Shown: positions 33,116-44,850, numbered from the stretch's first letter. The stretch is 64,000 nucleotides of DNA from Streptosporangium lutulentum (GCF_030811455.1 NZ_JAUSQU010000001.1:7068001-7132000), one strand, 5' to 3'. The notes: generated from the letters alone by a model not told the origin. Translations and numbers: made by a program.

Positions 33116-35016
33116 CACATGTTCCCTACGTAGAGCAGCGCGCCAACGACCACGGCGGCACCGAAGAGGATGGACAACGCGTAGGACCGTACGTAGCCGG
33201 TCTGGATGCGACGCAGCCGTCCGGACGTCCCGCCGATCGTCGCGGCCAGGCCGTTGACCAGCCCGTCGACGCCGCGGTTGTCGAAGAAGACCGCGAGCCG
33301 GGTCAGCCACTGGCCGGGGCGCATGAACAGCGTCTCGTTCAGGGCGTCGCCGTACAGGTCACGACGGGCGAACGTGGTGAGGAACGACCCACGCGGGGCG
33401 ACCTGGGGCACCTCCGCCGCGCCGTACCGGAACCAGGCGAACACGGCGCCGACGGCGACCAGCGCGAGCGTGGCGAGGCCGGCCGTGCTGAAGGGGTGGA
33501 ACTCGGGCAGGTGCTCGGGCAGGCCGACAGCCGGGCCGATGAACCTCATGAACCGGTTGTCCAGGATCAGGAAGGCGCCCAGGAAGATCGAGCCGATGGA
33601 GAGCAGGATCAGCGGCACGGTCATGACGGCGGGCGACTCGTGCGGGTGTGCGTCGTCGGCCCAGCGCTTCTTGCCGAAGAAGGTCATGAAGACCATCCGC
33701 GACATGTAGAAGCCGGTGAGGCCCGCGCCCAGCACGGCCAGCCAGCCGAGGATCTCGTTGTGCTCGATGGCCGTCTCGATGATGCCGTCCTTGGTGAAGT
33801 AACCGGACAGCAGCGGGAAGCCGATGATCGCCAGATAGCCGATGATGAAGGTGACCGCGGTGATCTTCATCACCGGGAACAGTCCTCCATACTTGCGCAT
33901 GTCGACCTCGTCGTTCATGCCGTGCATGACCGAGCCGGCGCCGAGGAACATGTTGGCCTTGAAGAAGCCGTGCGTGATCAGGTGCGCGATGGCGAAGGCG
34001 TAGCCCGCCGGGCCGATGCCCGCGGCGAGCATCATGTAGCCGATCTGCGACATCGTGGAGCCCGCGAGGCCCTTCTTGATGTCGTCCTTGGCGCAACCGA
34101 TGATCGCACCGGCGAGCAGCGTCGCGACGCCGACGATGGTGACGACCAGCTGCGCGGTGGGAGCGACCTCGAAGAAGGCGCCGGATCGGACGATCAGGTA
34201 GACACCCGCGGTGACCATGGTCGCGGCGTGGATGAGGGCCGAGACCGGGGTCGGGCCCTCCATCGCGTCCAGCAGCCAGGACTGCAGCGGGAGCTGCGCC
34301 GACTTGCCGCAGGCTCCGAGGAGCAGCAGCAGGCCGATCGCGGTCATCGTGCCGTTGGAGGCCTCACCCGCGAGCGGGAAGACCTTGCCGAAGGCGACCG
34401 AGCCGAACGTCGTCCAGACCGTGAAGATCGCGATCAGCAGGCCGAAGTCGCCGACCCGGTTGACGATGAAGGCCTTCTTGGCCGCGGCCGCCGCCGTGGG
34501 CTTGTGCTGCCAGAACCCGATCAGCAGGTAGGAGGCGAGACCCACGCCCTCCCAGCCGATGAACAGGGCGACGTAGTTGTCGGCCAGCACCAGCAGGAGC
34601 ATCGCCGCGACGAACAGGTTCAGGTAGGCGAAGAACCGGCGCCGGTCGGGGTCGTGCGACATGTAGCCGATCGAGTAGATGTGGATCAGCGATCCCACAC
34701 CCGTGATCAGCAGGGCGAAGCTGATCGACAGCGGGTCGATCAGCAGCCCCATGTCGGCCATGCCGGGGATGAACTGGTAGAGCGCGACCCCCATGCGGCG
34801 CTGGTCCTCGGGCAGGCCCAGCAGCTCGACGAAGGCGGCGACGGCCACCGCGAAGGAGGCCAGGGCCATGACGACGCCGAGGAAGTGGCCCCAGCGGTCG
34901 GTACGGCGGCCGCCCAGCAGGAGGATCGCGGCACCCAGCAGTGGAAGCACGATCATCAGCCAGGAGACCCCGACCACTCCACCGGAGTGCGGAATGATCT
35001 CAACAGGAGATTGCAC
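33115..35016 (-). CDS. nuoL: NADH-quinone oxidoreductase subunit L
   Basis: A 633-residue antiporter-like subunit, the most distal of complex I, with about 16 helices and the long lateral helix region at the C-terminus. '[20 protein letters not shown]', '[20 protein letters not shown]', '[18 protein letters not shown]' and '[20 protein letters not shown]' are diagnostic. GTG/ATG start at 35016 lies 10 bases after nuoK. Confidence 0.94.
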   Translation of the reverse strand: MQSPVEIIPHSGGVVGVSWLMIVLPLLGAAILLLGGRRTDRWGHFLGVVMALASFAVAVAAFVELLGLPEDQRRMGVALYQFIPGMADMGLLIDPLSISFALLITGVGSLIHIYSIGYMSHDPDRRRFFAYLNLFVAAMLLLVLADNYVALFIGWEGVGLASYLLIGFWQHKPTAAAAAKKAFIVNRVGDFGLLIAIFTVWTTFGSVAFGKVFPLAGEASNGTMTAIGLLLLLGACGKSAQLPLQSWLLDAMEGPTPVSALIHAATMVTAGVYLIVRSGAFFEVAPTAQLVVTIVGVATLLAGAIIGCAKDDIKKGLAGSTMSQIGYMMLAAGIGPAGYAFAIAHLITHGFFKANMFLGAGSVMHGMNDEVDMRKYGGLFPVMKITAVTFIIGYLAIIGFPLLSGYFTKDGIIETAIEHNEILGWLAVLGAGLTGFYMSRMVFMTFFGKKRWADDAHPHESPAVMTVPLILLSIGSIFLGAFLILDNRFMRFIGPAVGLPEHLPEFHPFSTAGLATLALVAVGAVFAWFRYGAAEVPQVAPRGSFLTTFARRDLYGDALNETLFMRPGQWLTRLAVFFDNRGVDGLVNGLAATIGGTSGRLRRIQTGYVRSYALSILFGAAVVVGALLYVGNM

Positions 35017-35026
35017 CGGCCACCTC

Positions 35027-35323
35027 TTAGTACTTCAGCAGGTTGGCGTCGTCCACCGACGCGGACCTGCGGGTTCGGAAGATCATCACGATGATGGCAA
35101 GGCCGATCACGACCTCGGCCGCGGCCACCACCATCACGAAGAACGCGATGATCTGACCGTCCAGATTGCCGTGCTGCCTCGCGAAGGTGACGAACGCCAG
35201 GTTGCAGGCATTGAGCATGAGCTCCACGGACATGAACACGACGATCGCGTTACGCCGCACCAGCACGCCGATGGCGCCGATCGCGAACAGCAGTGCGGAG
35301 AGCACCAGGTAGTGAGTGGTCAC
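35027..35323 (-). CDS. nuoK: NADH-quinone oxidoreductase subunit K
   Basis: A 98-residue subunit with three helices. The conserved membrane Glu residues of the proton path are in '[20 protein letters not shown]' and '[20 protein letters not shown]'. GTG 35323 overlaps the nuoJ stop (GTGA). Confidence 0.94.
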   Translation of the reverse strand: MTTHYLVLSALLFAIGAIGVLVRRNAIVVFMSVELMLNACNLAFVTFARQHGNLDGQIIAFFVMVVAAAEVVIGLAIIVMIFRTRRSASVDDANLLKY

Positions 35324-36114
35324 CTGTCGTCCTCCTGCTCGGGCGCTTCCTTCACGACAATGTCCTTCTCAATGACCTGCTTGATGAGCGCGGCCTTCTC
35401 CGGGTCGGTCGGTCTGACGCCGTCCTCCGTCTCGTGCCGGGCGAGCACTCGGTTGATCGACTTGGGCGACACCGTGCCGTCGGGCAGCAGGGCCGGCATG
35501 TCGATCGCGTTGTGCAGGGCGTAGGTGCCGGGCCCCGGCAGCGGGGACGGTTGCGGGCCGATGAACCGGGCGCGGGCCAGGTCGCGCTGGGTGGCCTTGG
35601 GGCGCACCCGCTCGCGGTGGGCCAGCACCATCGCGCCGAGCGCGGCGGTGATCAGCAGTGCCGAGGTGACCTCGAAGGCGAAGACATATCTGGTGAAGAT
35701 CAGCTGGGCCAGCGAGGGCACGTTGCCGCCCGCCTCCTTGACGGCGGCCTCCATGCCCACGGGCGCGGCGAAGGTCACGTTGCCGACCCCCAGCGCGAGC
35801 AGGGCGGCGAAGCCCAGGCCCGCGATGGCCGCCCAGAAACGCTGACCCTTGATCGTCTCGACCAGGGAGTCCGCCGAGTCCACGCCGATGAGCATCAGCA
35901 CGAACAGGAAGAGCATCATGACCGCGCCGGTGTAGACGATGATCTGCACCGCGGCGAGGAAGGGAGCGTCCTGGATCGCGTAGAGCACGGCGAGGGACAG
36001 CATGACCACGCCGAGCATCAGGGCCGAGTAGACGGCCTTGCGGCTGAAGACGAGTCCGAAGGCGGCGGCCACCGAGACGACCGCGAGCACCCAGAACGTG
36101 ATGGTCTCACCCAT
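35320..36114 (-). CDS. nuoJ: NADH-quinone oxidoreductase subunit J
   Basis: A 264-residue membrane subunit with five helices ('[20 protein letters not shown]', '[20 protein letters not shown]') and a hydrophilic C-terminal extension of about 95 residues, longer than the enterobacterial protein and common in actinobacteria. ATG 36114 overlaps the nuoI stop by eight bases. Confidence 0.93.
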   Translation of the reverse strand: MGETITFWVLAVVSVAAAFGLVFSRKAVYSALMLGVVMLSLAVLYAIQDAPFLAAVQIIVYTGAVMMLFLFVLMLIGVDSADSLVETIKGQRFWAAIAGLGFAALLALGVGNVTFAAPVGMEAAVKEAGGNVPSLAQLIFTRYVFAFEVTSALLITAALGAMVLAHRERVRPKATQRDLARARFIGPQPSPLPGPGTYALHNAIDMPALLPDGTVSPKSINRVLARHETEDGVRPTDPEKAALIKQVIEKDIVVKEAPEQEDDR

Positions 36115-36622
36115 TGTTCCGTCCCAGCCGGTAGTAGTCCTCTTCGGTCTCGCCGAGACGCATGGGGTGCGGCGGGATCTCCATCCCGGGGCCGAGCGGT
36201 GACAGCAGCATCTCCTTGGTGTAGATGAGGCTCTCACGGCTCGTGTCGGCGAGCTCGTACTCGTTCGTCATGGTCAGCGCGCGAGTCGGGCAGGCCTCGA
36301 TGCAGAGGCCGCACAGGATGCACCGCAGATAGTTGATCTGGTAGGTGCGCCCGTAGCGCTCGCCCGGTGAGAACCGCTCCTCGTCCGTGTTGTCCGCACC
36401 CTCCACGAAGATCGCGTCGGCCGGACAGGCCCAGGCGCAGAGCTCACAGCCGATGCACTTCTCCAGGCCGTCGGGCCAGCGGTTGAGCTGGTGCCGGCCG
36501 TGGAAACGCGGAGCCGTGGGCCGCTTCTCCTCGGGGAAGTTGACCGTTTCGACCTTCTTGAACATGGTGTGGAAGGTCACGCCGAACCCCTTGACGGGGT
36601 TCAGCCAATCAGTTAGTCCCAC
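36107..36622 (-). CDS. nuoI: NADH-quinone oxidoreductase subunit I
   Basis: A 171-residue ferredoxin-like subunit binding two [4Fe-4S] clusters (N6a, N6b). The Cys sets are C56-x2-C59-x2-C62-x3-C66 ('[17 protein letters not shown]') and C101-x2-C104-x2-C107-x3-C111 ('[17 protein letters not shown]'). It passes electrons towards NuoB and the quinone. Its start overlaps the nuoH end by 14 bases. Confidence 0.95.
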   Translation of the reverse strand: MGLTDWLNPVKGFGVTFHTMFKKVETVNFPEEKRPTAPRFHGRHQLNRWPDGLEKCIGCELCAWACPADAIFVEGADNTDEERFSPGERYGRTYQINYLRCILCGLCIEACPTRALTMTNEYELADTSRESLIYTKEMLLSPLGPGMEIPPHPMRLGETEEDYYRLGRNNG

Positions 36623-37958
36623 TGGGAACCTCCTTGCGCTCTACCCCGTGGTAGTGCGGCAGGTCGAGCGGCGGCACAGGGAAGCCACCTGCGGTTGGCT
36701 CGGCGTCGAGCCGCTCGAACTCGGCCTCGACCAGTTCGGCCCTGTTCTCCTTGCGCTTCTGCAGGACGCTGTCGAAGCGCCACCAGACTCCGAGGATGAC
36801 CAGCAGGACGAGCGCGGCCAGGATCAGCACGAGCGACCTGTTCATCTCCGGGAGCTGCAGGGCCCTGACGGTGGCGACCAGCACGATCCACCCGAGGTTG
36901 ATCGGGATGAGGATCTTCCAGCCGAGGGCCATCAGCTGGTCGTAGCGCACTCGCGGCAGCGAGGCACGACACCAGACGAAGAAGGAGAAGACCAGCACCA
37001 TCTTGAGGAAGAACCAGAGCAGCGGCCACCAGCCGGTGTTCGCGCCGTCCCAGATGGAGATCGGCCACGGAGCCCGCCACCCGCCCATGAACAGGGTGAT
37101 CGACACTGCCGAGACGACGAAGACGTTGACGTACTCGGCGAGCATGATGACCGCGAACTTCAGCGAGTTGGAGTACTCGGTCTGGAAGCCGCCGACCAGC
37201 TCGCCCTCACCTTCGGGCAGGTCGAAGGGGACCCGGTTGGTCTCGCCCAGCATCGTGATGACGTAGATCAGGAACGACGGGATCAGCAGGACCATGTACC
37301 AGGAGGGCATCGGGATGTCGAGGCCGCCCAGGCTGAGGACCCCGCCCGACGCCTGCGCGCTGACGATCTCCGAAGTGGAGAGCGTCCCCGCGAACAGGAA
37401 CACGCCCACGAACGACAGGCCCATCGCGATCTCGTAGGAGACCACCTGGGCGCTGGCCCGCAGACCGCCGAGCATCGAGTACGGGGAGCGCGATCCCCAG
37501 CCGGCGAGCACGATGCCGTACACGCTGATCGAGGCCATCGCCAGCACCAGCAGCACCGCGACCGGAAGGTCGGTGAGCTGCAGCGGCGTCTCGACCCCGA
37601 ACATCGAGACCATCGGGCCCATCGGGATGACGGAGAAGGCCAGGAAGGCGGGGACCGCGAGGACGACGGGGGCGATGAAGTAGATCACCTTGTCCACGGT
37701 CCGCGGCATCAGGTCTTCCTTGAGACCCATCTTGAGACCGTCGGCCACCGACTGGAGCAGACCGAACTTGCCGGCCCGGTTGGGGCCGTAGCGGTTCTGC
37801 ATGCGGGAGATGAGCTTGCGCTCGAACCACACGCCGAACAGCACGCCCAGCATCAGGACGATGAAGATGACGACGGCCTTGATGATGCTGATCCAGATGG
37901 GATCCTTACCGAAGTCGGCAAGGGTCGGATCGGCCGCTAGGAGAGTCCGGGCATTCAT
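36609..37958 (-). CDS. nuoH: NADH-quinone oxidoreductase subunit H
   Basis: A 449-residue membrane subunit forming part of the quinone chamber. '[20 protein letters not shown]' with 'LKMGLKEDL', '[20 protein letters not shown]' and '[20 protein letters not shown]' are diagnostic. The C-terminal 60 residues are hydrophilic and charged ('[18 protein letters not shown]'), an actinobacterial extension. ATG 37958 overlaps the nuoG stop (TAATG). Confidence 0.95.
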   Translation of the reverse strand: MNARTLLAADPTLADFGKDPIWISIIKAVVIFIVLMLGVLFGVWFERKLISRMQNRYGPNRAGKFGLLQSVADGLKMGLKEDLMPRTVDKVIYFIAPVVLAVPAFLAFSVIPMGPMVSMFGVETPLQLTDLPVAVLLVLAMASISVYGIVLAGWGSRSPYSMLGGLRASAQVVSYEIAMGLSFVGVFLFAGTLSTSEIVSAQASGGVLSLGGLDIPMPSWYMVLLIPSFLIYVITMLGETNRVPFDLPEGEGELVGGFQTEYSNSLKFAVIMLAEYVNVFVVSAVSITLFMGGWRAPWPISIWDGANTGWWPLLWFFLKMVLVFSFFVWCRASLPRVRYDQLMALGWKILIPINLGWIVLVATVRALQLPEMNRSLVLILAALVLLVILGVWWRFDSVLQKRKENRAELVEAEFERLDAEPTAGGFPVPPLDLPHYHGVERKEVPSGTN

Positions 37959-40465
37959 TACCGCTCCTCGTTCGCTTCGCCGGCGGCAGTCGTGCCGGAG
38001 GCGCGCTCGGGAAGCACGGTGCTCGCCGCGCCGGGCTCGCTCCCGTAGGCCGTCCCGATCTTGACGATGACACCGGCCGTGGCATGCAGGTCACGGGTCA
38101 CCGAACGGCCGGCGGAGTTCGACGGCAGCCACACCACCCGGTCGGGCAGGTCGGCGATCCGCACCGGCAGGCTCAGCGAGCCCCGCTCGGTGGTGACGGT
38201 GATCTTGTCGCCGTCGACGACACCCGACTCGGCCGCGGTGGCCGCGGAGACCAGCGCCTCGGCAGGGCGGGCGGTGCCCGCCAGGTACGGCTCGCCGGCC
38301 TGCATGCGGCCGTCGTCGAGCAGCTGGTGCCAGGTGGCCAGAACGGCCTCCCCCGCCTGCGGGGCGGCGGCCGTCTGGCCGCCGACGCCGGGGGCGGCGA
38401 CTCTGGCACCGCGCCAGGCGCCGATCGAGGCGAGCTCGCGGCGGGCGGCCTCCGGGTCGGGGAGACCGAGGTGCACGTCCATGTGGTCGGCGATCGCGGC
38501 GATGACCCGCAGGTCGCTCATGACGCCGGGGACGGGCAGCGCCTCCTCGAAGGTGCGCCCGCGCCCCTCCCAGTCGACGAACGTGCCGGACTTCTCGGCC
38601 ACCGCCGCGACCGGCAGCACCACGTCGGCGCGGTCGGTGACCGCGCTGGCGCGCTGCTCCAGGCTCACGATGAACGGGGTGTTCTCCATGGCCAGCAGTG
38701 CGGCCTGCGGAGCCGCCAGGTCGTAGGGGTCGACACCGGCGATGACGAGGGCGTCGAGCTCCCCGTCCAGCGCCGCCGCCAGCATGGCGGTGGTGTCGCG
38801 GCCCTCGGCCTCGGGAAGCGAGGAGACGTTCCAGACCCTGGCCACCTCGGCGCGGGCGGCCTCGTCGCCGACCGGACGGCCGATCGGCAGCAGGTTCGGC
38901 AGCGCTCCGGCCTCGATGGCGCCGCGCTCACCGGCGCGACGCGGGATCCAGGCCAGGCGTGCGCCGCTGGAGGAGGCGAGCCGCAGAAGCGCCGAGAGCG
39001 CGCCCGGCACGGTGGCGAGCCGCTCACCGGCGAGGATGACCGCGCCCGGCTGCCTGATCGCCTCGACGGCCAGCGCGTCCACGGCCGCCAGGTCGTCCAG
39101 GACCGCGGTCTCGGAGCCCGGCGCCGCCTGGATCAGCGTGCCGCCCATCTTGGCCAGGCCTGGCGTGGCGAACGGCGCGACCGAGAAGACCTTCAGGCCC
39201 TTCTTCCGCCACGCCTTGCGCAGGCGCAGGAAGACGATCGGCGACTCCTCGTCGGGCTCGAAGCCCACCAGGAGCACGGCCGGGGCCTTCTCCAGGTCCG
39301 AGTAGCGGACCTCGATGCCCTTGCCCGCGACGGCGTGCGCGAGGAACTGCGCCTCTTCCGCGGAGTGGGGCCGGGACCGGAAGTCGACGTCGTTGGTGCC
39401 GAGCGCGATCCGGGCGAACTTGGCGTAGCCGTACGCCTCCTCGACGGTGAGGCGACCGCCGACGAGCACGCCCGCGCGGCCGCGAGCCGCGGCGAGTCCC
39501 TTGGCCGCGGCGGCGAACGCCTCGGGCCAGGAGGCCGGAACCAGACGCCCCTCCTCGTCACGGACGAGGGGGGTCTTGAGCCGGTCGGGCTGGGTCGTGT
39601 AGGTGAAGGCCCAGCGACCCTTGTCGCAGTTCCACTCCTCGTTGACCTCCGGGTCGTCCCCGGCCAGACGGCGGGTGACCTTGCCCCGGCGGTGGTCGGT
39701 GCGGAGCGAGCAGCCGCTGGCGCAGTGCTCGCACGCGCTGGGCGTGGAGACCAGGTCGAACGGGCGGGCCTGGAACCGGTAGGCGGCACCGGTCAGCGCG
39801 CCCACCGGGCAGATCTGGATGGTGTTGCCCGAGAAGTAGGACTCGAACGGCTCACCGTTGGCCGTGGCGACCTGCTCCTTGGCCCCGCGCTCGAAGAAGT
39901 CGATGAGCGGGTCACCGGCGATCTCATCGGAGAAGCGGATGCAGCGGGCGCACTGGACGCAGCGCTCGCGGTCCAGCAGCACCTCGGAGGAGAGCGCGAC
40001 CGGCTTGTCGAAGGTGCGCTTCTTCTCCTCGAACCGGCTCTCGCCCTGGCCGTTGGACATGGCCTGGTTCTGCAGCGGGCACTCGCCGCCCTTGTCGCAG
40101 ACGGGGCAGTCGAGCGGGTGGTTCAGGAGCAGCATCTCCATGACACCGCGCTGCGCCTTCTCGGCGACCGGGGAGGTGAGCTGGGTCTGCACGACCATGC
40201 CCGGGGCGACCTCGATCGCGCAGGAGGGCTGCGGCTTGGGGAATCCGCGGCCGTTGCCGGCGTCGGGGATGTCCACCAGGCACTGGCGGCAGTTGGCCGC
40301 CGGCTCCAGCAGCGGGTGGTCGCAGAACCGGGGGATCTGGATGCCCAGCAGTTCGGCGGCCCGGATGATGAGCGTGCCCTTCGGGACGCTCACCTGGAAG
40401 CCGTCGATGGTGAGGGTGACCAGGTCTACCGGCGTCTGGGCCGGGGTCGTCGCTTGGACGGTCAT
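37958..40465 (-). CDS. nuoG: NADH-quinone oxidoreductase subunit G
   Basis: An 835-residue iron-sulfur subunit. The N-terminal [2Fe-2S] domain has '[20 protein letters not shown]'; further Cys sets are '[17 protein letters not shown]', '[10 protein letters not shown]', 'ICPVGALTG', and CEHCASGC plus a Cys 27 residues on, the extra N7 cluster found only in some bacteria. The C-terminal part is molybdopterin-oxidoreductase-like without cofactor residues. The last 28 residues (from GSEPG to EANEER, 37958-38043) match the linker ORF between nuoB and nuoC. ATG 40465 overlaps the preceding linker stop. Confidence 0.94.
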   Translation of the reverse strand: MTVQATTPAQTPVDLVTLTIDGFQVSVPKGTLIIRAAELLGIQIPRFCDHPLLEPAANCRQCLVDIPDAGNGRGFPKPQPSCAIEVAPGMVVQTQLTSPVAEKAQRGVMEMLLLNHPLDCPVCDKGGECPLQNQAMSNGQGESRFEEKKRTFDKPVALSSEVLLDRERCVQCARCIRFSDEIAGDPLIDFFERGAKEQVATANGEPFESYFSGNTIQICPVGALTGAAYRFQARPFDLVSTPSACEHCASGCSLRTDHRRGKVTRRLAGDDPEVNEEWNCDKGRWAFTYTTQPDRLKTPLVRDEEGRLVPASWPEAFAAAAKGLAAARGRAGVLVGGRLTVEEAYGYAKFARIALGTNDVDFRSRPHSAEEAQFLAHAVAGKGIEVRYSDLEKAPAVLLVGFEPDEESPIVFLRLRKAWRKKGLKVFSVAPFATPGLAKMGGTLIQAAPGSETAVLDDLAAVDALAVEAIRQPGAVILAGERLATVPGALSALLRLASSSGARLAWIPRRAGERGAIEAGALPNLLPIGRPVGDEAARAEVARVWNVSSLPEAEGRDTTAMLAAALDGELDALVIAGVDPYDLAAPQAALLAMENTPFIVSLEQRASAVTDRADVVLPVAAVAEKSGTFVDWEGRGRTFEEALPVPGVMSDLRVIAAIADHMDVHLGLPDPEAARRELASIGAWRGARVAAPGVGGQTAAAPQAGEAVLATWHQLLDDGRMQAGEPYLAGTARPAEALVSAATAAESGVVDGDKITVTTERGSLSLPVRIADLPDRVVWLPSNSAGRSVTRDLHATAGVIVKIGTAYGSEPGAASTVLPERASGTTAAGEANEER

Positions 40466-40605
40466 GGCGCCTCCTTCGTCGGCCCCGTGACCGAAACAGT
40501 GCTGTGTCGCTTGGTTCCCTCGCCGCGCTCGGTCATGGCCCCCTCCGTCGGCCCCATGACCGAGACGGTGCTGTGCTTCCTGGCTCCCTCGCCGCGCGCG
40601 TTCAC
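40462..40605 (-). CDS. Linker ORF between nuoF and nuoG, two 69-bp units
   Basis: A 47-codon frame that starts with GTG in the nuoF stop (GTGA, 40602-40605) and ends in the nuoG start (ATGA, 40462-40465). It contains two tandem 23-codon units: '[19 protein letters not shown]' and '[19 protein letters not shown]'. The end carries GGGCCGACGAAGGAGG, whose AAGGAGG serves as the nuoG Shine-Dalgarno and which occurs identically in the nuoE/nuoF linker. It may be translated simply by coupling, or act only as spacer. Confidence 0.6.
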   Translation of the reverse strand: MNARGEGARKHSTVSVMGPTEGAMTERGEGTKRHSTVSVTGPTKEAP

Positions 40606-41888
40606 TTGCTCCCCCACACCGTGGAAGGAGCGTGGTCGAACGGGCAGGCGCCGAGCTCGAAGTGCTTGAGGTACTCGTCGCGGAAGTACTTCACCGACGA
40701 GTGGATGGGGCTGGTGGCACCGTCGCCCAGGGCGCAGAAGGAGCGGCCCAGGATGTTGTCGGCGATGTCGGTGATCGTGGTCAGGTCCTCTTCGGTGCCC
40801 TGACCCTTCTCCAGCCTCTTGAGCACCTGCTTGAGCCAGTAGGTGCCCTCCCGGCAGGGGGTGCACTTGCCGCAGGACTCGTGCGCGTAGAACTCGGTCC
40901 ACCGCAGGACGGCGCGGACCACGCAGGTGGTCTCGTCGAAGATCTGCAGGGCCCGGGTGCCGAGCATGGATCCCTTGGCCCCGACCGACTCGAAGTCGAG
41001 CGGAACGTCCATGTGCTCGTCGGTGAAGATCGGGGTGCTCGATCCGCCGGGGGTCCAGAACTTGAGCCGGTGCCCCTCCCGGATCCCGCCCGCCATCTCC
41101 AGCAGCTCGCGCAGCGTGATGCCGAGCGGCGCCTCGTACTGGCCGGGCCTGGTCACGTGCCCGCTCAGCGAGAAGATGCCGAAGCCCTTGGACTTCTCGG
41201 TGCCCATCCCCGCGAACCAGTCGGCCCCGTTGGAGATGATCGAGGGAACACTGGCCACGGACTCCACGTTGTTCACGACAGTGGGCGAGGCGTAGAGCCC
41301 CGCCACGGCCGGGAAGGGGGGCTTGAGCCGAGGTTGGCCGCGATGACCCTCCAGCGAGTCCAGCAGCGCCGTCTCCTCGCCGCAGATGTAGGCGCCCGCT
41401 CCGCTGTGGACCACGAGCTCCAGGTCGTACCCGGAGCCGAAGAGGTCCTTGCCGAGCAGTCCCTTCTCGTACGCCTCGGCCACGGCCGCCTGCAGGCGGC
41501 GGATGACGTGGACGACCTCGCCGCGCACGTAGATGAAGGCGTGGTTGGCGCGGATCGCGTAGGAGGTGATGATGACGCCCTCGACCAGCGAGTGCGGGTT
41601 GGCCATCATCAGCGGGATGTCCTTGCAGGTTCCCGGCTCGGACTCGTCCGCGTTGACCACCAGATAGTGCGGCTTGCCGTCCCCCTGGGGGATGAAGCCC
41701 CACTTCATGCCGGTGGGGAAGCCCGCGCCGCCTCGGCCGCGCAGTCCGGAGTCCTTGACGGCCTGGATGACGGCGTCGGGGTCCATGCTCAGCGCCTTCT
41801 TGGCCGCCGAGTAGTCGCCGTAGCCCTCCAGGGTGAAGGAGTTGGGCTGATCCCAGTTCGCGGTGAGAACCGGGGTAAGAGTGGTCAC
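40602..41888 (-). CDS. nuoF: NADH-quinone oxidoreductase subunit F
   Basis: A 428-residue NADH- and FMN-binding subunit. '[20 protein letters not shown]' is the nucleotide site, '[20 protein letters not shown]' the FMN region, and '[16 protein letters not shown]' with a later Cys holds the N3 [4Fe-4S] cluster. It takes hydride from NADH as the entry point of the complex. GTG 41888 follows GAGGAGACGAA; an in-frame ATG at 41921 is possible but lies in the linker and lacks a good ribosome site. Confidence 0.95.
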   Translation of the reverse strand: MTTLTPVLTANWDQPNSFTLEGYGDYSAAKKALSMDPDAVIQAVKDSGLRGRGGAGFPTGMKWGFIPQGDGKPHYLVVNADESEPGTCKDIPLMMANPHSLVEGVIITSYAIRANHAFIYVRGEVVHVIRRLQAAVAEAYEKGLLGKDLFGSGYDLELVVHSGAGAYICGEETALLDSLEGHRGQPRLKPPFPAVAGLYASPTVVNNVESVASVPSIISNGADWFAGMGTEKSKGFGIFSLSGHVTRPGQYEAPLGITLRELLEMAGGIREGHRLKFWTPGGSSTPIFTDEHMDVPLDFESVGAKGSMLGTRALQIFDETTCVVRAVLRWTEFYAHESCGKCTPCREGTYWLKQVLKRLEKGQGTEEDLTTITDIADNILGRSFCALGDGATSPIHSSVKYFRDEYLKHFELGACPFDHAPSTVWGSK

Positions 41889-42019
41889 TTCGTCTCCTCG
41901 CCTGGCAGCTCGTCGCTCCATGACGAGCCCATGCCGTGCCTGTTGGCTCGCTCGCTCACGAGGACCTCCTTCGTCGGCCCTCGTCCGCAGGCTGCTGCGT
42001 AACCAGCTCGCTCGCTCAC
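41885..42019 (-). CDS. Linker ORF between nuoE and nuoF
   Basis: A 44-codon frame, GTG overlapping the nuoE stop (GTGA, 42016-42019) and TGA overlapping the nuoF start (GTGA, 41885-41888). It begins [20 protein letters not shown] and has an internal GTG restart, 'VSERANRHGMGSSW', preceded by GAAGGAGG at ideal distance. The first half matches the nuoC/nuoD linker and shares a 16-base module with the nuoF/nuoG linker. Product function, if any, unknown. Confidence 0.6.
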   Translation of the reverse strand: MSERAGYAAACGRGPTKEVLVSERANRHGMGSSWSDELPGEETK

Positions 42020-42777
42020 GCTTCCGGAGCCTTCCATCCGTTGGCCTTGGCGATCTTCAGGCCCTCAAGGGAGGGGCCGCTCGCCGAGGGGCCGTCGCCG
42101 GCCAGGCCGTCGGGCAGGCCGGACAGCACCCGCGAGGCCTCCTTGAACGTGCAGAGCCTCTTCGGACCCCGGGTCGGCGAGATTTCCTTGCCGTCCTTGA
42201 GGTCGTCGACGAGCTGCTTGGCCGAGGCGGGGGTCTGGTTGTCGAAGAACTCCCAGTTGACCATCATCACCGGGGCGAAGTCGCAGGCCGCGTTGCACTC
42301 CAGCCGCTCCAGCGAGATCTTCCCGTCCGGGCTGGTCTCGTCATGGGCGAGGCCGGTGTGCTCGGAGAGCTCGTCCCAGATCTGGTCGCCGCCCATGACC
42401 GCGCACAGGGTGTTGATGCACACGCCGACGTGATACTGGCCCGCCGGCTTTCGCTTGTACATCGTGTAGAAGGTGGAGACGCCCACGACCTCGGCCTTGC
42501 TCAGCCCGAGCATCTCGGCGCAGAACTCGTGGCCGTCGTCGGAGACGTAACCGTCCTCCGCCTGCACCAGGTGCAGCAGGGGCAGCAGGGCCGACCGCGG
42601 CTTGGGGTAGCGGCCGATGATCTCCTTGGCCTCGCGTTCGAGACGCTCGCGGACCTGCGGCGCGTAGCCCTTGTCCATGGTCGCGCTCCCCTCGTCGTTC
42701 GCCACGCCGGCGGCCACGTCCCTCTGCGGGAACGTCGGCTCGTTCACCGGCTGACCGCCCGTGCCTGTCGCACTCAT
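42016..42777 (-). CDS. nuoE: NADH-quinone oxidoreductase subunit E
   Basis: A 253-residue thioredoxin-like subunit with the N1a [2Fe-2S] cluster. Cys sets are CINTLC (C-x4-C) and CNAAC (C-x3-C) in '[19 protein letters not shown]'. It forms the NADH module with NuoF and NuoG. Extra N- and C-terminal tails make it longer than the enterobacterial protein. ATG 42777 overlaps the nuoD stop (ATGA). Confidence 0.94.
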   Translation of the reverse strand: MSATGTGGQPVNEPTFPQRDVAAGVANDEGSATMDKGYAPQVRERLEREAKEIIGRYPKPRSALLPLLHLVQAEDGYVSDDGHEFCAEMLGLSKAEVVGVSTFYTMYKRKPAGQYHVGVCINTLCAVMGGDQIWDELSEHTGLAHDETSPDGKISLERLECNAACDFAPVMMVNWEFFDNQTPASAKQLVDDLKDGKEISPTRGPKRLCTFKEASRVLSGLPDGLAGDGPSASGPSLEGLKIAKANGWKAPEA

Positions 42778-44099
42778 CGGTCGACACCTCCCATGACCGG
42801 GTCGATCGAGGCCACGGCCGAGATGACGTCGGCGACCATGCCGCCTTCGCATGTCGCGGGCATGGCCTGCAGGTTCGTGAAGGACGGGTCGCGGAAGTGT
42901 ACGCGGTAGGGGCGGGTGCCGCCGTCGCTGACCACGTGGGCGCCGAGCTCGCCGCGAGGCGACTCGACCGAGGCGAAAGCCTGTCCCGCGGGGACCCGGA
43001 AGCCCTCGGTCACGAGCTTGAAGTGGTGGATCAGCGCTTCCATCGAACCGCTCATGATGTGCGCGATGTGGTCGGGCGAGTTGCCCAGGCCGTCGGGGCC
43101 GAGCGCGAGCTGCGAGGGCCAGCCGATCTTCTTGTCGTCCACCATCACGCGGCCGTTCTTGAGCGGCCCCGACAGGCGGTCGAGGGCCTGCTCAATGATC
43201 TTGAGCGATTCCTCCATCTCGGCCACCCGGACGAGATACCGGCCGTAGACGTCGGCGCTCTTCTCGGTCGGGACGTCGAACTCGTAGGTCTCGTAGCCGC
43301 AGTAGGGCTGCGACTTGCGCAGGTCCCACGGCAGGCCCGCGGCCCGCAGCATCGGGCCGGTGACGCCCAGCGCCATGCAGCCGGTGAGGTCGAGGTAGGC
43401 GACGTCCTTGGTCCGGGCCAGATAGACCGGGTTCGCGTCGAGCATCTTGCGCAGGTCCTTGATGCGCCCCGGCATGACCTTGAGCAGCTCGCCGACCTTG
43501 TCCACGGCGCCGGCCGGCAGGTCGACGGCCACGCCGCCCGGCCGGATGTAGGCCATGTTCATCCGCAGGCCGGTGATGTACTCCATCACGTCGAGCACCA
43601 TCTCGCGCTCGCGGGACCCGAAGAGGAACGGCGTGGTCGCGCCCAGCTCCATGCCGAAGGTGCCGATGGCCACCATGTGCGAGGAGATGCGGGTGAGCTC
43701 CATCATCATCACGCGGATGGCCTGGGCCCGGTCGGGGATCCGGTCGGTGATGCCGAGCAGCTTCTCGACGCCCATGCAGTAGACGGTCTCGTTGAAGATC
43801 GGCGCGAGGTAGTCCATCCGGGTGACGAACGTGGTCCCCTGGGTCCACGTCCGGAACTCGGTGTTCTTCTCGATGCCGGTGTGCAGGTAGCCGATGACCG
43901 TGCGGGCCTCGGTGACCGTCTCGCCGTCCAGGTTCAGGATCAGGCGGAGCACGCCGTGCGTGGACGGGTGCTGCGGGCCCATGTTGATGACGAGCTGCTC
44001 GTCCTGCTGGCCGGTGAGGGTTTCGAGGAGTTCCGCCCAGTCGTTGCCGGAGACGTTGTAGACCTTGCCCTCGGTGGCCTCCTCATAGGGAGCGCTCAC
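42774..44099 (-). CDS. nuoD: NADH-quinone oxidoreductase subunit D
   Basis: A 441-residue hydrogenase-large-subunit-like protein lining the quinone pocket. '[20 protein letters not shown]' has the conserved His loop; it ends '[16 protein letters not shown]', the family terminus, with Asp and Arg. It pairs with NuoB and NuoC. GTG 44099 overlaps the linker stop and follows GGAGGAGG. Confidence 0.95.
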   Translation of the reverse strand: MSAPYEEATEGKVYNVSGNDWAELLETLTGQQDEQLVINMGPQHPSTHGVLRLILNLDGETVTEARTVIGYLHTGIEKNTEFRTWTQGTTFVTRMDYLAPIFNETVYCMGVEKLLGITDRIPDRAQAIRVMMMELTRISSHMVAIGTFGMELGATTPFLFGSREREMVLDVMEYITGLRMNMAYIRPGGVAVDLPAGAVDKVGELLKVMPGRIKDLRKMLDANPVYLARTKDVAYLDLTGCMALGVTGPMLRAAGLPWDLRKSQPYCGYETYEFDVPTEKSADVYGRYLVRVAEMEESLKIIEQALDRLSGPLKNGRVMVDDKKIGWPSQLALGPDGLGNSPDHIAHIMSGSMEALIHHFKLVTEGFRVPAGQAFASVESPRGELGAHVVSDGGTRPYRVHFRDPSFTNLQAMPATCEGGMVADVISAVASIDPVMGGVDR

Positions 44100-44167
44100 G
44101 AGTCCTCCTCCGTCTTCCTCGTTCGCGAGCTGCTGCGCATATCGGCTCGCTCGCTTCGCTCGCTCAC
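44096..44167 (-). CDS. Linker ORF between nuoC and nuoD
   Basis: A 23-codon frame with GTGA overlaps at both ends: GTG in the nuoC stop (44164-44167) and TGA in the nuoD start (44096-44099). It reads [20 protein letters not shown] and then EDS. Its DNA (GAGCGAGC, CGCAGCAGC, ACGAGGAAGACGGAGGAGG) matches the first half of the nuoE/nuoF linker and supplies the nuoD Shine-Dalgarno. Confidence 0.58.
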   Translation of the reverse strand: MSERSERADMRSSSRTRKTEEDS

Positions 44168-44841
44168 TTGTAAGACCTCCTCTGGTCCGGCGCGGGGATC
44201 TCCGCGCCCCGGTACTCGACCGGGATGCCGCCGAGCGGATAGTCCTTACGCTGGGGGTGACCGTCCCAGTCGTCAGGCATCATGATGCGGGTCAGCGCCG
44301 GATGGCCGTCGAAAATGATCCCGAAGAAGTCCCAGGTCTCCCGCTCGTGCCAGTCGTGGGTCGGGTAGACCGAGACCGTGGAGGGGATGTGCCTGTCGTC
44401 GTCGGGGCAGGACACCTCGACGCGCAGGCGCCGGTTGTGCGTGATCGAGCACAGGTGGATCACCGCGTGCAGCTCCTCGCCCACGAGGTGGGGATAGTGC
44501 ACGCCGGAGACGCCGAGCGAGAGCTCGAAGCGGAGGGCGGGGTCGTCGCGCAGGATCTGGGCGACCTCGATCAGGCGCTCGCGCTTCACGTGGAAGGTCA
44601 GCTCGTCCCGGTCCACGACCACGCGCTCGACGGCGTCGGCGAGGTTTCCGCCGAGCGCGCGTTCGAGCTCGTCGGCGATGGTGTCGAAGTACCCGCCGTA
44701 GGGGCGGGGACTGGACAGCTCGGGCCTGCGCCGTACGACCAGACCGCCGTAACCGGAGGTGTCACCGGTGCCCGAGGCGCCGAACATGCCCAGATGGGCG
44801 ATCGGCTCCTCCGGGACCTCTGGGAGGTTGTCAGTACTCAT
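44164..44841 (-). CDS. nuoC: NADH-quinone oxidoreductase subunit C
   Basis: A 225-residue peripheral-arm subunit. '[20 protein letters not shown]' and '[20 protein letters not shown]' followed by '[20 protein letters not shown]' are the family signature. No cofactor. ATG 44841 is nine bases after the preceding linker's stop; the nuoC stop overlaps the next linker. Confidence 0.94.
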   Translation of the reverse strand: MSTDNLPEVPEEPIAHLGMFGASGTGDTSGYGGLVVRRRPELSSPRPYGGYFDTIADELERALGGNLADAVERVVVDRDELTFHVKRERLIEVAQILRDDPALRFELSLGVSGVHYPHLVGEELHAVIHLCSITHNRRLRVEVSCPDDDRHIPSTVSVYPTHDWHERETWDFFGIIFDGHPALTRIMMPDDWDGHPQRKDYPLGGIPVEYRGAEIPAPDQRRSYK

Positions 44842-44850
44842 ATCGCTCGC

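Noticed and set aside
29835-36228. Long + strand open frames opposite nuoJ to nuoN and the prenyl synthase (up to about 600 codons)
   Set aside because: They are antisense to clear respiratory genes and consist of low-complexity His/Asp/Gly/Arg-rich sequence, a side effect of high GC at third codon positions.
38084-40669. 861-codon + strand frame opposite nuoG
   Set aside because: Fully antisense to a conserved nuoG with all its Cys motifs; composition is that of a GC shadow frame.
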